Part shown: positions 31,986-41,395 of the stretch, one piece after another
Layout: each line of letters begins with the position of its first letter
How positions within the stretch are numbered: position 1 is the first letter of the stretch
Assembly (NCBI RefSeq): GCF_020215705.1
Contig: NZ_JAIWNB010000006.1
Span: 62,001 to 126,000 of the forward strand
Origin: Nonomuraea aurantiaca
GTDB taxonomy: Bacteria > Actinomycetota > Actinomycetes > Streptosporangiales > Streptosporangiaceae
DNA length: 64,000 bases
Direction: 5' to 3'
Notes under the pieces: generated by a model
What the model was told of the DNA's origin: nothing
The model's database searches: none
The model's input: only the letters and a program-made list of their open reading frames with translations
Made by a program: the position numbers and the translations under genes

Positions 31986-32876
31986 CTAGAACACCGACAC
32001 ATGCACGTGGTCGTAGTGGTTGGCCGTGACCCCACCCCGGTCCGACATGGGGTCCCAGCCGCCCCCCGACCGGATGTCGTAGTAGCGCTGCTTCCAGATG
32101 ATGTACATCACCCCGATCCGGGGCCCGTTCTTGATCAGCCACTCGGCCAGCGCGTCACCCCGGTCGGCGTCGGCCCCCGTGGCCGCCCGGCCTCCGCTCG
32201 ACATCATGAAGTCGCACGCCCGGCCCTTGCCGTGCTCGCCGGGGTCGCCAGGACGCAGGCAGCCCACCCCGTACGGCATGGGGAAGTTCCGCATGATCTC
32301 CGCGCGTACCGCGATCATGCGCGGCGTAAGCCCCGAGGAGCCGCCCGGCTGCTGGAAACCGTACTTGGCGAGGAGCCGCTCGATCTCGCGGCGCTTGCCC
32401 TGCATGGTCTTGATCTCTTTTTTCAGCTTGCTGATCTTCTCGGCGACGGTCCGCTTGGCCTCCGCCGACTTGTCGATCAACGTCTGAATGCTCTTGACCT
32501 TGTTGATGCGCTCGTTGGCCAGATAGGTCATGTTCGCCGCCTGGCCGAGCGCGAGGGTGGGGTCGACGGTCGAGGCGAACAGCTGGGTGCCGTCGAGCGG
32601 TCCCACGATGTAGGTGCTCTGGGCGATCGAGGACACCTCGGCCTTGGCCCTGGCGAGCTGGGCCTCCAGGTCGCCGGAGTTGTCGGTGGCCCTCTTGGCC
32701 TGGATCCGGATCTCCTCCAGGCTCTGGATCTGGCCCCGATAGAGCTCGTTGAGCTGGGTCGCCTGCTTGGTCAACTTGCGCAGCTCGGCCGGGTCGGGAT
32801 CCGCGAAGACCGGGAGGGGGAACGCGAACAGCCCCACCAGGACGATGGCGAATAGGGCGAAACGACTGATTTTCAC
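31986..32876 (-). CDS. Secreted coiled-coil protein with ARB_07466-like C-terminal domain
   Basis: 296 residues. Signal peptide (FALFAIVLVGLFAFPLPVFA, cleavage near 25). A long coiled coil follows (about 30-175), with IQSLEEIRIQAKRATDN and TVAEKISKLKKEIKTMQGKR. The C-terminal globular domain contains CLRPGDPGEHGKGRACDF and NHYDHVHVSVF, a domain common at the end of actinobacterial secreted cell-wall proteins, with histidines that could bind zinc. The arrangement resembles NlpC/P60 and FtsEX-activated hydrolases, where a coiled coil gates an enzymatic domain. No NlpC cysteine is present. GTG 32876 has GAGGGGAGGACG just upstream, and a good promoter precedes it. Confidence 0.8.
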   Translation of the reverse strand: MKISRFALFAIVLVGLFAFPLPVFADPDPAELRKLTKQATQLNELYRGQIQSLEEIRIQAKRATDNSGDLEAQLARAKAEVSSIAQSTYIVGPLDGTQLFASTVDPTLALGQAANMTYLANERINKVKSIQTLIDKSAEAKRTVAEKISKLKKEIKTMQGKRREIERLLAKYGFQQPGGSSGLTPRMIAVRAEIMRNFPMPYGVGCLRPGDPGEHGKGRACDFMMSSGGRAATGADADRGDALAEWLIKNGPRIGVMYIIWKQRYYDIRSGGGWDPMSDRGGVTANHYDHVHVSVF

Positions 32877-32905
32877 GTCCGTCCTCCCCTCATAGACGGA
32901 CCGAA

Positions 32906-32935
32906 ACTATAGAAGATGATCTTGAATATTGTCAC
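32906..32935 (-). promoter_or_regulatory. Vegetative-type promoter of the secreted coiled-coil gene
   Basis: On the minus strand: -35 GTGACA (32930-32935), an 18-bp spacer and -10 TATAGT (32906-32911), about 30 bp before the GTG at 32876. The remainder of the 200-bp divergent gap is AT-richer than its surroundings and has no other clear element. Confidence 0.65.
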
Positions 32936-33077
32936 CTGAACGCGACAAGTCACGCCCCTTTGGCGAGTTATCTGAGGATTGTCCAATCTAAGACAGACAT
33001 AAGGATTGGGCCTTGCCGAGCGCGGCGGAACGGTCTGAGATGGCGACGAAACTGGTCTCTGCGAAGGGGCAGACCTC

Positions 33078-36000
33078 GTGTCTCGATTACTGACCCTGTC
33101 CACGGCCGTCGTCCTCGGCCTCGGCACGTCCCTCGTCGCCCTGGAGGCCCAGGCGTCGGTGGACCCCCTACCACCCCGTGACAGGATCGAGCTCTACCAG
33201 CTTGAGAGCACGCCCGGCACCGGGCAGGCCCTCAAGGAGAAGGGCTTCGACGTCGTTCAGCAGGACACCGCGGGCGGCAAGGAGCACGTCGAGGTGACCG
33301 CCGCCCAGACCGACCTCGACGGCCTGCGCAAGCTCGGCTACCGGCCGGAGCCCGTACGCAATCCGCAGGGTCAGACCCAGCTGGAGGCCGCCAAGGCGCA
33401 GGCCGCCGGCGGCTACACCGTCTGGAAGTCCTACTCCGAGCCAGGCGGCATCGCCGACCAGCTCAAGGCCATCGCCAACGCGAACAAGGACATAGTGAAG
33501 ATCGAGTCCCTCGGCAAGACGCTGAAGGGCCAGGACATCCTCGCCGTCAAGGTCACCGCCCTGGCCAGGGTGCTGCCCGACGGCATCAAGCCGGCGACGC
33601 TGTACTCGGCGACGCAGCACGCCCGCGAGTGGATCTCCACCGAGGTCGACATGCGGCTGCTGAAGCACGTGATCGCCAACCGGTCCGCGCTCAGGGACCT
33701 GCTGAACAGGACCGAGCTCTGGTTCGTGCCGGTCGCCAACCCCGACGGCTACGACTTCACCTTCACCGAGGGCAACCGCCTGTGGCGCAAGAACCTGCGT
33801 GACAACGACGGCGACGGGCGGATCGCCACCGGCGACGGCGTCGACCCGAACCGCAACTACCCCACCAACTTCCACTACGACGAGGAGGGCTCCTCGTCGA
33901 TCCCGAGCAGCGAGACCTACCGCGGCGCGGCGCCCGCCAGCGAGCCCGAGACCAGAGCGCTCGACGGGCTGCTCAGGCGGATCAGGTTCAAGGGCCAGGT
34001 GAACTACCACTCCTTCGGCCCGCTGCTGCTCTACCCGATCGGCTGGCAGGTCGCCACCAAGACCGCGGACAACCCGATCTACGAGGCCATCTCCGGAAAC
34101 GATGCCAAGCCGGCGATCCCGGGCTTCGACCCGGACCTGTCGGCGGAGCTCTACACCACCAACGGCGAGACGACCGACCACGCCCACGCCACGTACGGCA
34201 CGCTGGCCTGGACGCCGGAGCTCGACGAGGGCTGTGACGGCTGCGGGTTCGTCTTCCCCGACGACGAGGCGCTGGTCCAGGCGGAGTTCGAGAAGAACAT
34301 CCCGTTCGCCCTGGACGTGGCCAAGTCGGCCACCAACTGGTCCGAGCCGGTCAACCACCTCGGCAACTCCACGGCCGACTTCGTGCTCGACCCGTTCGAG
34401 GTCAGCTACGGCAGGGACCAGGTGGTCCAGGTGGACGCCAAGCGCAAGCTCGGCCCGATCTTCCTGAACTACCAGGTCAACGGCGGCCGTACCAAGACCG
34501 TGCTGACCGGCGAGTGGCGGGGCGGCGAGCGCTACGGCAAGGGCTACGACACCTACTACCACTGGATGCGCGGCAAGATCACCGGCACCAGGCCCGGGGA
34601 CAAGGTCAAGGTCTGGTTCAGCTCGATCGGCAGGAAGAGCGGGGACTTCACCTACCAGGTCTCCAGTGACATCGGCGGCAAGGTGCTGGTGCTGGCCACC
34701 GAGGACGTGACGGGCCTCAGCCCCGTCCAGGGCGTGACCGAGGCCAAGTACGCCGACGACTACGTCAAGGCGCTCGACGAGGCGGGTTACAGCTCCGACG
34801 TCTACGACATGGACAGGATGGGCCGCAAGGCGCCCCACCCGCTCGGCGTGCTCAGCCACTACAAGGCGGTGGTCTGGGAGACCGGCGACGACATCATCCC
34901 GAGATCGGTCGGCCAGGTGGCCGGCACCACCTCCAAGGGCGGCGTCGACACCGAGCTGGCCGTGCGCGACTACCTGAACGAGGGCGGCAAGCTCCTGCAC
35001 GCGGGCAAGTACCCCTCGTACGCGGCCAACAACAACGGCGCCTACTACTACCAGCCCGACCAACCGGCCCAGCCCGAATGCGCCGATCCCAACGACCCGC
35101 CGTGCATCCAGGTGTTCAACGACTTCCAGCAGTACTGGCTGGGCGCCTACGTCTTCTTCGACGACTCGGGCACCAACCCGGACACGGGCCTCCCGTACGC
35201 GCTGCAGGGCATGAGCGGCCGCTTCAAGGGCTTCACCGGCACGCTGGAGCCGAGCCACACCAACTCGTTCGTGGCGACCTCGGCGATCCTGCCGCCCGAC
35301 CGGTTCCCGCAGTTCGCCAGTTCCGCCCCCGTCAAGTGGGTACGGCCGGGCGGACCGTTCGACCCGCACACCGGTTCCTGGGACGTCTACAGCGGCATCG
35401 CCGACGCCTCCTGGAAGCGGCTGACCAAGACCGTCGACCTGACCGGGAAGACCAGCGGTGACCTGTCGTTCTGGACCTCCTACGACACCGAGGCCGACTG
35501 GGACTTCCTGACCGTCGAGGCGCACACCGTGGGCGGCGACGACTGGACCACCCTGCCGGACGTCAACGGTCACACCTCGCAGAGCACGGGCAGCAGCTGT
35601 AACCCGCCCAGCGGCGGCGAGGGCTGGCGCGCGCTCCACCCGTTCACCCAGCGCTACCAGGGCCCCGGCTGCGCGCCGACCGGCACCTCCGGCTCGTGGA
35701 ACGCGGCCTCGGGCAACTCGGCCGGCTGGCAGCAGTGGAAGGTCGACCTGACCCCGTACGCGGGCAAGAAGGTGGAGCTGTCCGTCTCGTACATCAGCGA
35801 CTGGAGCACCCAGGGCGCGGGCGTCTTCCTCGACGACTTCACCGTCACGCTGAACGGCGCGACGGCGGAGCAGACCTCGTTCGAGAGCGACCTGGGCGGC
35901 TGGACCGCGGCGGCGCCTCCTGAGGGCACCTCGCCCTCGATCAACAACTGGGGCCGCACGGACAAGGTGTTCGAGGAGGGCGGCGGCATCGCCACCAAGG

Positions 36001-36095
36001 ACACCGTCTACCTCGGCTTCGGCGTGGAGAGCCTGACGACCCAGGCCATGCGCACGGACCTGGTCAAGCGGTCCTTGCGGCACCTGCTCGGCTGA
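33078..36095 (+). CDS. Secreted M14 zinc carboxypeptidase with long C-terminal extension
   Basis: 1005 residues. Signal peptide about 1-27 and a propeptide-like region to about 110. The M14 catalytic domain has Zn ligands H181 and E184 (QHAREWIS) and H311 (VNYHSFG), substrate-anchoring DPNRNYP (about 257-263) and catalytic E381 in WTPELDEG. That completes a carboxypeptidase T/A-type site. After about 410 comes a beta-rich extension: a domain with VLVLATEDVTG that resembles a class I glutamine-amidotransferase-like fold around LHAGKYPSYA, and MAM/immune-inhibitor-A-like segments around WDFLTVEAHTVGGDDWTTL and VELSVSYISDWSTQGAGVF. It acts outside the cell on peptides. A strong terminator follows. 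Confidence 0.9.
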   Translation: MSRLLTLSTAVVLGLGTSLVALEAQASVDPLPPRDRIELYQLESTPGTGQALKEKGFDVVQQDTAGGKEHVEVTAAQTDLDGLRKLGYRPEPVRNPQGQTQLEAAKAQAAGGYTVWKSYSEPGGIADQLKAIANANKDIVKIESLGKTLKGQDILAVKVTALARVLPDGIKPATLYSATQHAREWISTEVDMRLLKHVIANRSALRDLLNRTELWFVPVANPDGYDFTFTEGNRLWRKNLRDNDGDGRIATGDGVDPNRNYPTNFHYDEEGSSSIPSSETYRGAAPASEPETRALDGLLRRIRFKGQVNYHSFGPLLLYPIGWQVATKTADNPIYEAISGNDAKPAIPGFDPDLSAELYTTNGETTDHAHATYGTLAWTPELDEGCDGCGFVFPDDEALVQAEFEKNIPFALDVAKSATNWSEPVNHLGNSTADFVLDPFEVSYGRDQVVQVDAKRKLGPIFLNYQVNGGRTKTVLTGEWRGGERYGKGYDTYYHWMRGKITGTRPGDKVKVWFSSIGRKSGDFTYQVSSDIGGKVLVLATEDVTGLSPVQGVTEAKYADDYVKALDEAGYSSDVYDMDRMGRKAPHPLGVLSHYKAVVWETGDDIIPRSVGQVAGTTSKGGVDTELAVRDYLNEGGKLLHAGKYPSYAANNNGAYYYQPDQPAQPECADPNDPPCIQVFNDFQQYWLGAYVFFDDSGTNPDTGLPYALQGMSGRFKGFTGTLEPSHTNSFVATSAILPPDRFPQFASSAPVKWVRPGGPFDPHTGSWDVYSGIADASWKRLTKTVDLTGKTSGDLSFWTSYDTEADWDFLTVEAHTVGGDDWTTLPDVNGHTSQSTGSSCNPPSGGEGWRALHPFTQRYQGPGCAPTGTSGSWNAASGNSAGWQQWKVDLTPYAGKKVELSVSYISDWSTQGAGVFLDDFTVTLNGATAEQTSFESDLGGWTAAAPPEGTSPSINNWGRTDKVFEEGGGIATKDTVYLGFGVESLTTQAMRTDLVKRSLRHLLG

Positions 36096-36103
36096 TCGAC
36101 CGG

Positions 36104-36139
36104 AGGGGTCCGGCACGCGTACGCGCCTGCCGGACCCCT
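36104..36139 (+). terminator. Intrinsic terminator after the M14 peptidase
   Basis: Perfect 12-bp stem (36104-36115 with 36128-36139) around a 12-nt loop, 8 bp after the stop codon, followed by CTTGCG. Confidence 0.8.
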
Positions 36140-36225
36140 CTTGCGCGCGTGGACAGAACATGGTTCGGTCAGCTTGAGTAGTGCGGTAACCAAGCAAGCA
36201 TTCGGTCAAGCAGGAGGCTCACGAC

Positions 36226-37659
36226 ATGCGCCAGCACGACACGCTGTTCATCGGGGGCGAATGGGTGGCCCCGGCCGGGACCGGCACCATCGACGTCATC
36301 TCCCCCCACACCGAAGAGGTCGTGGGCCGCGTGCCCGACGGCACCCCCGAGGACATGGACCGCGCGGTGGCCGCGGCGCGGCAGGCGTTCGACCACGGTC
36401 CGTGGCCGCGCATGACGTTCGCCGAGCGGGCCGAGGTGATCGGCAGGCTGGCCGAGATCTACGCCGCCCGGCAGGGCGAGATGGCCGCGCTCATCACCGA
36501 GGAGATGGGCTCGCCGATCACCTTCTCCAACCTGGCGCAGGCGCCGCAGCCGCTCGGCATGCTGCAGTACTACGCCGACTACGGCAAGACGTTCGCCCAG
36601 GAGGAGCAGCGGCCCGGCCTGTTCGGGCCGACGACCGTGCGGCGGGAGCCGGTGGGCGTGGTGGCGGCCATCGTGCCGTGGAACGTCCCGCAGTTCGTCG
36701 CCATGACCAAGATCGCGCCCGCGCTGCTGGCCGGCTGCGCGATCGTGCTCAAGCCCGCGCCGGAGACGCCGCTCGACGCGTACCTGCTGGCCGAGATGGT
36801 CATTGAGGCCGGGATCCCGGCCGGCGTGCTCAACATCGTGCCCGCGGGCCGCGAGGCCGGCGAGCACCTGGTCTCCCACCCGGGCGTGGACAAGGTGGCC
36901 TTCACCGGCTCGACCGCCGCGGGCCGCCGCATCGCCTCCATCTGCGGCGAGCAGCTCAAGCGGGTCAGCCTGGAGCTCGGCGGCAAGTCGGCGGCGATCA
37001 TCCTCGACGACGCCGACCTGCCGTCCAGCATGGGCATGCTGGCGATCGCCTCGCTGATGAACAACGGCCAGGCGTGCGTCGCCCAGACCCGCATCCTGGC
37101 CTCGCGGGCCCGCTACGACGAGGTCGTGGACGCCGTCGCGAACATGGTCACCTCCCAGCCCGTCGGCGACCCCACGGACCCGGGCACCGGCATCGGCCCG
37201 CTGGTCGCCAAGCGACAGCAGGACCGCGTCGAGGGCTACATCAAGGTCGGCATGGACGAGGGCGCCAAGGTCGTCGTCGGCGGCCTGGACCGGCCGATGG
37301 ACCGCGGCTGGTACGTCTCCCCGACCGTCTTCGCGGGCGTCACCAACGAGATGCGCATCGCCCGCGAGGAGATCTTCGGCCCGGTGCTGTCGGTGATCCC
37401 GTACGAGGACGAGGCGGACGCGATCCGCATCGCCAACGACAGCGACTACGGCCTGGCCGGCACGGTCTGGACGGCCGACGCCGACCACGGCATGGAGGTG
37501 GCCCGCCAGGTCCGCACCGGCACCTACGGGATCAACTGCTTCATGCTGGAGTCGAACGCGCCCTTCGGCGGCTACAAGGCCAGCGGCGTGGGCCGCGAGC
37601 TGGGCCCCGAGGGCCTCAGCAGCTACCTGGAGTACAAGACCATCGCGCGCCTGGGCTGA
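36226..37659 (+). CDS. NAD(P)-dependent aldehyde dehydrogenase
   Basis: 477 residues, standard length. Cofactor and active-site motifs: PWNVPQF with the Asn of the oxyanion hole, VLKPAPETP with the cofactor Lys, FTGSTAAGR, general base E250 in SLELGGKS, nucleophile C284 in NNGQACVAQTR, and EIFGPVLSVIPY. Together these make a full, probably active, ALDH oxidising aldehydes to acids in the cytoplasm. ATG 36226 follows CAGGAGG at 36210-36216. The leader contains AACCAAGCAAGC followed by ATTCGGT, a half-dyad reminiscent of TetR-type sites, but no regulator is adjacent. Confidence 0.93.
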   Translation: MRQHDTLFIGGEWVAPAGTGTIDVISPHTEEVVGRVPDGTPEDMDRAVAAARQAFDHGPWPRMTFAERAEVIGRLAEIYAARQGEMAALITEEMGSPITFSNLAQAPQPLGMLQYYADYGKTFAQEEQRPGLFGPTTVRREPVGVVAAIVPWNVPQFVAMTKIAPALLAGCAIVLKPAPETPLDAYLLAEMVIEAGIPAGVLNIVPAGREAGEHLVSHPGVDKVAFTGSTAAGRRIASICGEQLKRVSLELGGKSAAIILDDADLPSSMGMLAIASLMNNGQACVAQTRILASRARYDEVVDAVANMVTSQPVGDPTDPGTGIGPLVAKRQQDRVEGYIKVGMDEGAKVVVGGLDRPMDRGWYVSPTVFAGVTNEMRIAREEIFGPVLSVIPYEDEADAIRIANDSDYGLAGTVWTADADHGMEVARQVRTGTYGINCFMLESNAPFGGYKASGVGRELGPEGLSSYLEYKTIARLG

Positions 37660-37673
37660 GACCTGGGCTGAGA
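37650..37673. repeat. Duplicated 12-mer across the aldehyde dehydrogenase stop
   Basis: CCTGGGCTGAGA occurs twice in immediate succession (37650-37661 and 37662-37673). The first copy contains the stop codon TGA at 37657-37659. Confidence 0.85.
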
Positions 37674-37676
37674 ACA

Positions 37677-37703
37677 GGGCTCCGGTACGGCGTACCGGAG
37701 CCC
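37677..37703 (+). terminator. Intrinsic terminator after aldehyde dehydrogenase
   Basis: GGGCTCCGGTACG (37677-37689) and CGTACCGGAGCCC (37691-37703) form a nearly loopless 13-bp inverted repeat, followed by TTCTC. The remaining bases to 37862 show no feature. Confidence 0.8.
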
Positions 37704-37862
37704 TTCTCACGGCGCCCCGCACCCAGCGCGCCCCCGCAACGCTTGGTGTGGTCTCCGCTACTCCACGAAGTATGTCCCACGTCCACCGCCTCGACGGTTT
37801 CCTTCCCGTGGGACTTTCTCCCGGTGGATTTCTTCCTTACGCCCTAGATAGACGTCTATTAC

Positions 37863-38615
37863 TCAGAAAAGGTTCGTACTGATCCACTTTCCGATTCGGC
37901 GGATGAGTTCCGGGGTCGCGGCGGACTCCGCGTGGCCGTACCCCCGCTCGATCCAGAGCTTCTTGGGCTCGCGGGCGCCCGCGTAGAGCTGGTGCGCGTG
38001 CTCCAGCGGGAAGAACGCGTCGGCGTCGCCGTGGACGATCAGCAGCGGCGTCGGGGAGATCAGCGCGGCGGCCTCGTGGGGCGGCACCGGGATCGGGTCC
38101 CACTCGCCGCGGGCGATCCTGGTGCGCTTGGCCACCCTGGCCGCCCACCTGCCGATCGGCCGCTCGATGGCCCAGTGCACCTGGCGCATCGGCTTGGTGC
38201 CGCGGTAGTGCCAGCGGGCCGGGCCGCTCACCGACACCACCGCGTCGATGCCGCCGAGCAGTCCCGCGTGGCGTACGGCCACGGCGGCGCCCATGGAGAA
38301 GCCGACCACGGCGACCTTGGAACAGCCGATCACCCGCGCGTGCCGTACGGCGGCGTCGATGTCGAGGATCTCCTTGTCGCCCACGGTGGACTCGCCGCCG
38401 GAACGGCCGTGACCACGGAAGTCGAACGCGATCACGCCGCCGTAGCCGCTCAGCACGTGCGCGATGCGCCGCGTGGCGGGGTCGCGCCACGAGCCGGTGA
38501 ATCCGTGCGCCACCACGATGCCGAGGCCGGAGTGGGTGGACGGGGTGTGCGCGGCGTCGATGCGGACGCCGTCCTCGGTGCGGAGCATGACCGGGAAGTT
38601 TGGAGCGAGCGGCAT
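37863..38615 (-). CDS. Alpha/beta hydrolase
   Basis: 250 residues. HGFTGSWRDP forms the oxyanion-hole loop and FDFRGHGRSGG the following strand. The nucleophile elbow is GFSMG at about 108-112, then LLIVHGDADAFFPLEH carries the acid and ERGYGHAES the histidine. The triad is complete, so it should be an active esterase or peptidase-like hydrolase in the cytoplasm. It is transcribed in the same direction as the large LuxR-type regulator whose stop is 63 bp upstream. Substrate unknown. It may be the last gene of that transcript. Confidence 0.9.
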   Translation of the reverse strand: MPLAPNFPVMLRTEDGVRIDAAHTPSTHSGLGIVVAHGFTGSWRDPATRRIAHVLSGYGGVIAFDFRGHGRSGGESTVGDKEILDIDAAVRHARVIGCSKVAVVGFSMGAAVAVRHAGLLGGIDAVVSVSGPARWHYRGTKPMRQVHWAIERPIGRWAARVAKRTRIARGEWDPIPVPPHEAAALISPTPLLIVHGDADAFFPLEHAHQLYAGAREPKKLWIERGYGHAESAATPELIRRIGKWISTNLF

Positions 38616-38621
38616 GTTTCC

Positions 38622-38716
38622 GAGCTTATGGTCAGCGGTTGCCGAGGCTGTGTTCGGCCGCCCGTACCGAGCTCATGGTCACCGGTGGTCGAGGCCGTGT
38701 TCGGCCGCCCATACCG
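38622..38716. repeat. 47-bp tandem duplication at the 3' end of the first LuxR-type gene
   Basis: A stretch around TGTTCGGCCGCCC at 38622-38668 is repeated with few changes at 38669-38716. The right copy holds the coding end and stop (at 38679) of the LuxR gene. The left copy would encode a near-duplicate of its last ten residues beyond the stop. Confidence 0.85.
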
Positions 38717-41156
38717 CGATCTGGGCGCGTGAGCCGAAGCCGAGCTTCTCCATGATGTTGGCCACGTGCCTGGCGACCGTGGCGGGGCTGATCACCAGCT
38801 GTGCCGCGACGGCCCGGTTGCTCAGGCCCTCGGTGAGCAGTCCGGCGATCTCCCGCTCGCGCGCCGTCAACGTCGCGTAGCGCGGCTCGCGGGCGGCCGG
38901 GCCCGACGAGGACACGAACGGCGTGGCGGGCAGGGACGGGAGCAGGTTGGCGGGCTCGTGAACATCGCCGACGCCGGCCTTCTGGTCGAGGATCCGCCGG
39001 GCCACCGCGCCGGGATCCTGGGCGATGCCACTGGCCCAGAGCAGCGCCACCCGGCCCTCGCCGAGCTTGTCGCGGGCCAGCGAGAGCAGTTCCTGGGTGC
39101 GGGCGGGGGCGTCGTGCTGGCCGATCGACTCGCGCAACGCGCTCGCCGCCGCGGCCGCGACCACCGCCCCGTCGAGATCGCCCTCGGCCTGCGCCAGGAC
39201 GGACAGGGCGACCAGCGCGCGGACGACGCCGCTGCGCCGGCCGGTCTGCGTGCTCAGCACCAGGCTGGCGGCCAGGCTGCGCCGGGCGGCCGGGAAGTCG
39301 TGCGACCTGGCCGCCACCCTGCCGACCTTGGCCTGGCAGCGGGCCAGCTCGACCCGGTTGTCGAGCTCCTCGAGGATGGGCAGCGCCGCCGTGTGGTGCC
39401 GCATGGCGGCCTCCAGGTCGCCCCTGGCCTCGGCCACCGCGCCCAGGTGGGTCAGGGCCCTGGCCAGGGTCCAGTGGTGGCCGGTCTCCATGGCCAGGGC
39501 CAGCGCCTCCTCGCCGAACCGCTGCGCCTGGCGCGGCTGCCCCTGGAAGAGCGCCAGGTTGAGCCGGGCGATGCGGGCGGTGGTCAGGTTGAACAGGTCG
39601 TCGTGCTCGGCGGCCGCCACTTCGAGCTCGCGCAGGTAGCGCAGGGCCGTGCCGGTCTGGCCGGTGCGGAAGAAGACGGTCAGGGCGACGCCGTAGGTGA
39701 CGCCGAGCCATTGCGTGTAGGGGTGGCGCCGCTGCTCCTCGATGCTCTCCTCGATGAGCGCCGCGGCCCGGTCCAGCTCGTCGCGCGTTTCGAGCCCGTA
39801 GGCGAGGCCGCCCTTGGCCACGCCGATCAGCTGGTCGGGCACGCCCGACAGGTCGAGGCCGAGCAGCCGTTCGTACCAGCCGACGCTCTCCCGCAGATCG
39901 CCGCGCACCGCGAGGATGGTCAGCGCCGCGTGGGCCAGTCGCAGCCCCAGCTCGGCGCTGCCGGACTCGACGGCCCAGTCGATCGCCGCCCGGCAGTCGT
40001 CGAGCAGGCGGCGCCCCTTGGCGAAGTGGACGGCGCGGGCCGGCCACGACAGCCGGCTGTCGAGCGAACCGGCCTCGTGGCAGCGCTCCATCTCGGCGCA
40101 GATCACCTTGAGGTGGCCGCCGCGCAGCCTCGCCTCCTCGCCCGCCTCGCGCAGTCGCTCGGCGGCGTAGTGCCTGATGGTGTCCAGCAGGTGGTAGCGG
40201 CCGCCGTCGCCGTGGTGGAGCACCAGTGACTTGTCGACCAGGCCGCTGAGCACGTCGAGCACCTCGCCGCGGCGCAGCAGGTCGCCGTCGGCGCACACCT
40301 GCTCGGCCAGGTCGAGGTCGAAGCGCCCGGCGAACACCGACAGCCGCCGCAGCAGCACCCGCTCCTTGCGGGCCAGCAGGTCGTGACTCCACTCGACCGT
40401 GGCCAGCAGCGTGCGCTGGCGGGCGTGGGCGGTGCGGTCGCCGGTGGTCAGCAGCTTGAACCGGTCACCGATCCGGTCGGCGATGCGCCCCGGGCTGAGC
40501 AGGCTGCTGCGGGCCGCGGCCAGCTCAAGGGCGAGCGGCAGCCCGTCGAGCGCCCGGCACAGCCGGATGACGTCGGGCATGCTGTCGGTCACGGCGCGGG
40601 CTCCGGCCGCGGCCGCCCGCTCGACGAAGAACAGCACGGACTCGGCGTCGGGATGTCGCTCGTCGGGCAGGTCGAGCGGCGGCACCCGCCAGATCAGCTC
40701 GCCGGGGATGCGCAGCGGTTCGCGGCTGGTGAGCAGGAACCTCAGCTCGGGGCAGTCGGCGAGCAGGCCGGCGACCAGCTCGGCGCACGGCTCGACGAGG
40801 TGCTCGCAGTTGTCGAGGAGGAGCAGCGTCCTGGTGCCGCGCAGCCGGATCCGGAGCCCGTCGAGCAGCCGCTCGGAGCCTTCCTCGCGGACGCCGAGCA
40901 CGTCGGCCATCTCCTTCACGATCAGCTCGGGGTCGCTGACGCGGGCGAGCTGCACCAGCCACACGCCGTCGGCGAAGCCGGGCAGGGCGCTGGCCGCGAC
41001 CCGCAGCGACAGGCGGGTCTTGCCGATGCCGCCCACCCCGCTGAGCGTGACCACGCGCTCGCCGCGGACCAGCGCGCACAGCTCGGCCACGTCGCGCGCC
41101 CGTCCGACGAAACGGTTGGGTTCGGCGGGGAGGTTGTGCTGGACTTGCGGAGTCAT
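38679..41156 (-). CDS. NB-ARC ATPase / LuxR-type transcriptional regulator (copy 1)
   Basis: 825 residues. N-terminal FVGRARDVAELCALV leads into an NB-ARC-type ATPase with P-loop GVGGIGKT (40-47), Walker B LLLLDNCEHL (about 111-120) and LTSREPLRI. GLPLALELAAARSSLLS follows, then DRTAHARQRTLLATVEWSHD. A helical repeat region (about 350-720) contains TPR-like units such as LARALTHLGAVAEARGD. The C-terminus is a LuxR/GerE HTH (YATLTAREREIAGLLTEGLS and ATVARHVANIMEKLGFGSRA). It is a STAND-class signal-integrating activator like AfsR/MalT relatives. Copy 2 at 41865 is its paralogue over the full length. Ligand and targets are unknown. Confidence 0.9.
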   Translation of the reverse strand: MTPQVQHNLPAEPNRFVGRARDVAELCALVRGERVVTLSGVGGIGKTRLSLRVAASALPGFADGVWLVQLARVSDPELIVKEMADVLGVREEGSERLLDGLRIRLRGTRTLLLLDNCEHLVEPCAELVAGLLADCPELRFLLTSREPLRIPGELIWRVPPLDLPDERHPDAESVLFFVERAAAAGARAVTDSMPDVIRLCRALDGLPLALELAAARSSLLSPGRIADRIGDRFKLLTTGDRTAHARQRTLLATVEWSHDLLARKERVLLRRLSVFAGRFDLDLAEQVCADGDLLRRGEVLDVLSGLVDKSLVLHHGDGGRYHLLDTIRHYAAERLREAGEEARLRGGHLKVICAEMERCHEAGSLDSRLSWPARAVHFAKGRRLLDDCRAAIDWAVESGSAELGLRLAHAALTILAVRGDLRESVGWYERLLGLDLSGVPDQLIGVAKGGLAYGLETRDELDRAAALIEESIEEQRRHPYTQWLGVTYGVALTVFFRTGQTGTALRYLRELEVAAAEHDDLFNLTTARIARLNLALFQGQPRQAQRFGEEALALAMETGHHWTLARALTHLGAVAEARGDLEAAMRHHTAALPILEELDNRVELARCQAKVGRVAARSHDFPAARRSLAASLVLSTQTGRRSGVVRALVALSVLAQAEGDLDGAVVAAAAASALRESIGQHDAPARTQELLSLARDKLGEGRVALLWASGIAQDPGAVARRILDQKAGVGDVHEPANLLPSLPATPFVSSSGPAAREPRYATLTAREREIAGLLTEGLSNRAVAAQLVISPATVARHVANIMEKLGFGSRAQIAVWAAEHGLDHR

Positions 41157-41373
41157 CGACTACCACCGGCTGAAGCTGGTGTGAGCCGCAGTCGCCCGAT
41201 CGAGGACAGGCCGTGCCGTTCGGTGACGGAGCGGCGGATCGTCATCGCACACCTCCTGTCACAGCGTCCTCACTCACCGCACACACTACCGAACGTGACT
41301 GAGTCTTTCCATTCTGTTGGCAAAAGGAGGAGTGGCACCCCCTCCCGGCCCTGACGGACCGGGTCTGGCGGGA

Positions 41374-41395
41374 GGATCACACTCCCTCACAGTCT
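41374..41395. promoter_or_regulatory. Conserved 22-bp element, copy 1, upstream of LuxR-type gene 1
   Basis: GGATCACACTCCCTCACAGTCT matches the element at 44306-44327 at 19 of 22 positions. Both copies lie at the junction between a truncated ligase-like gene and the LuxR-type gene downstream of it. The region 41157-41373 otherwise shows only a leader. Confidence 0.6.

Noticed and set aside
32877-33077. ydaO-type c-di-AMP riboswitch upstream of the secreted coiled-coil gene
   Set aside because: The leader is only about 25 nt after the predicted -10 and lacks the conserved ydaO core words.
33168-36209. 1013-codon open frame antisense to the M14 peptidase
   Set aside because: It mirrors the GC-rich coding strand. 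The sequence is low-complexity (Val/Gly/Leu/Arg/Asp-rich) with no domains, while the plus strand encodes a complete peptidase.
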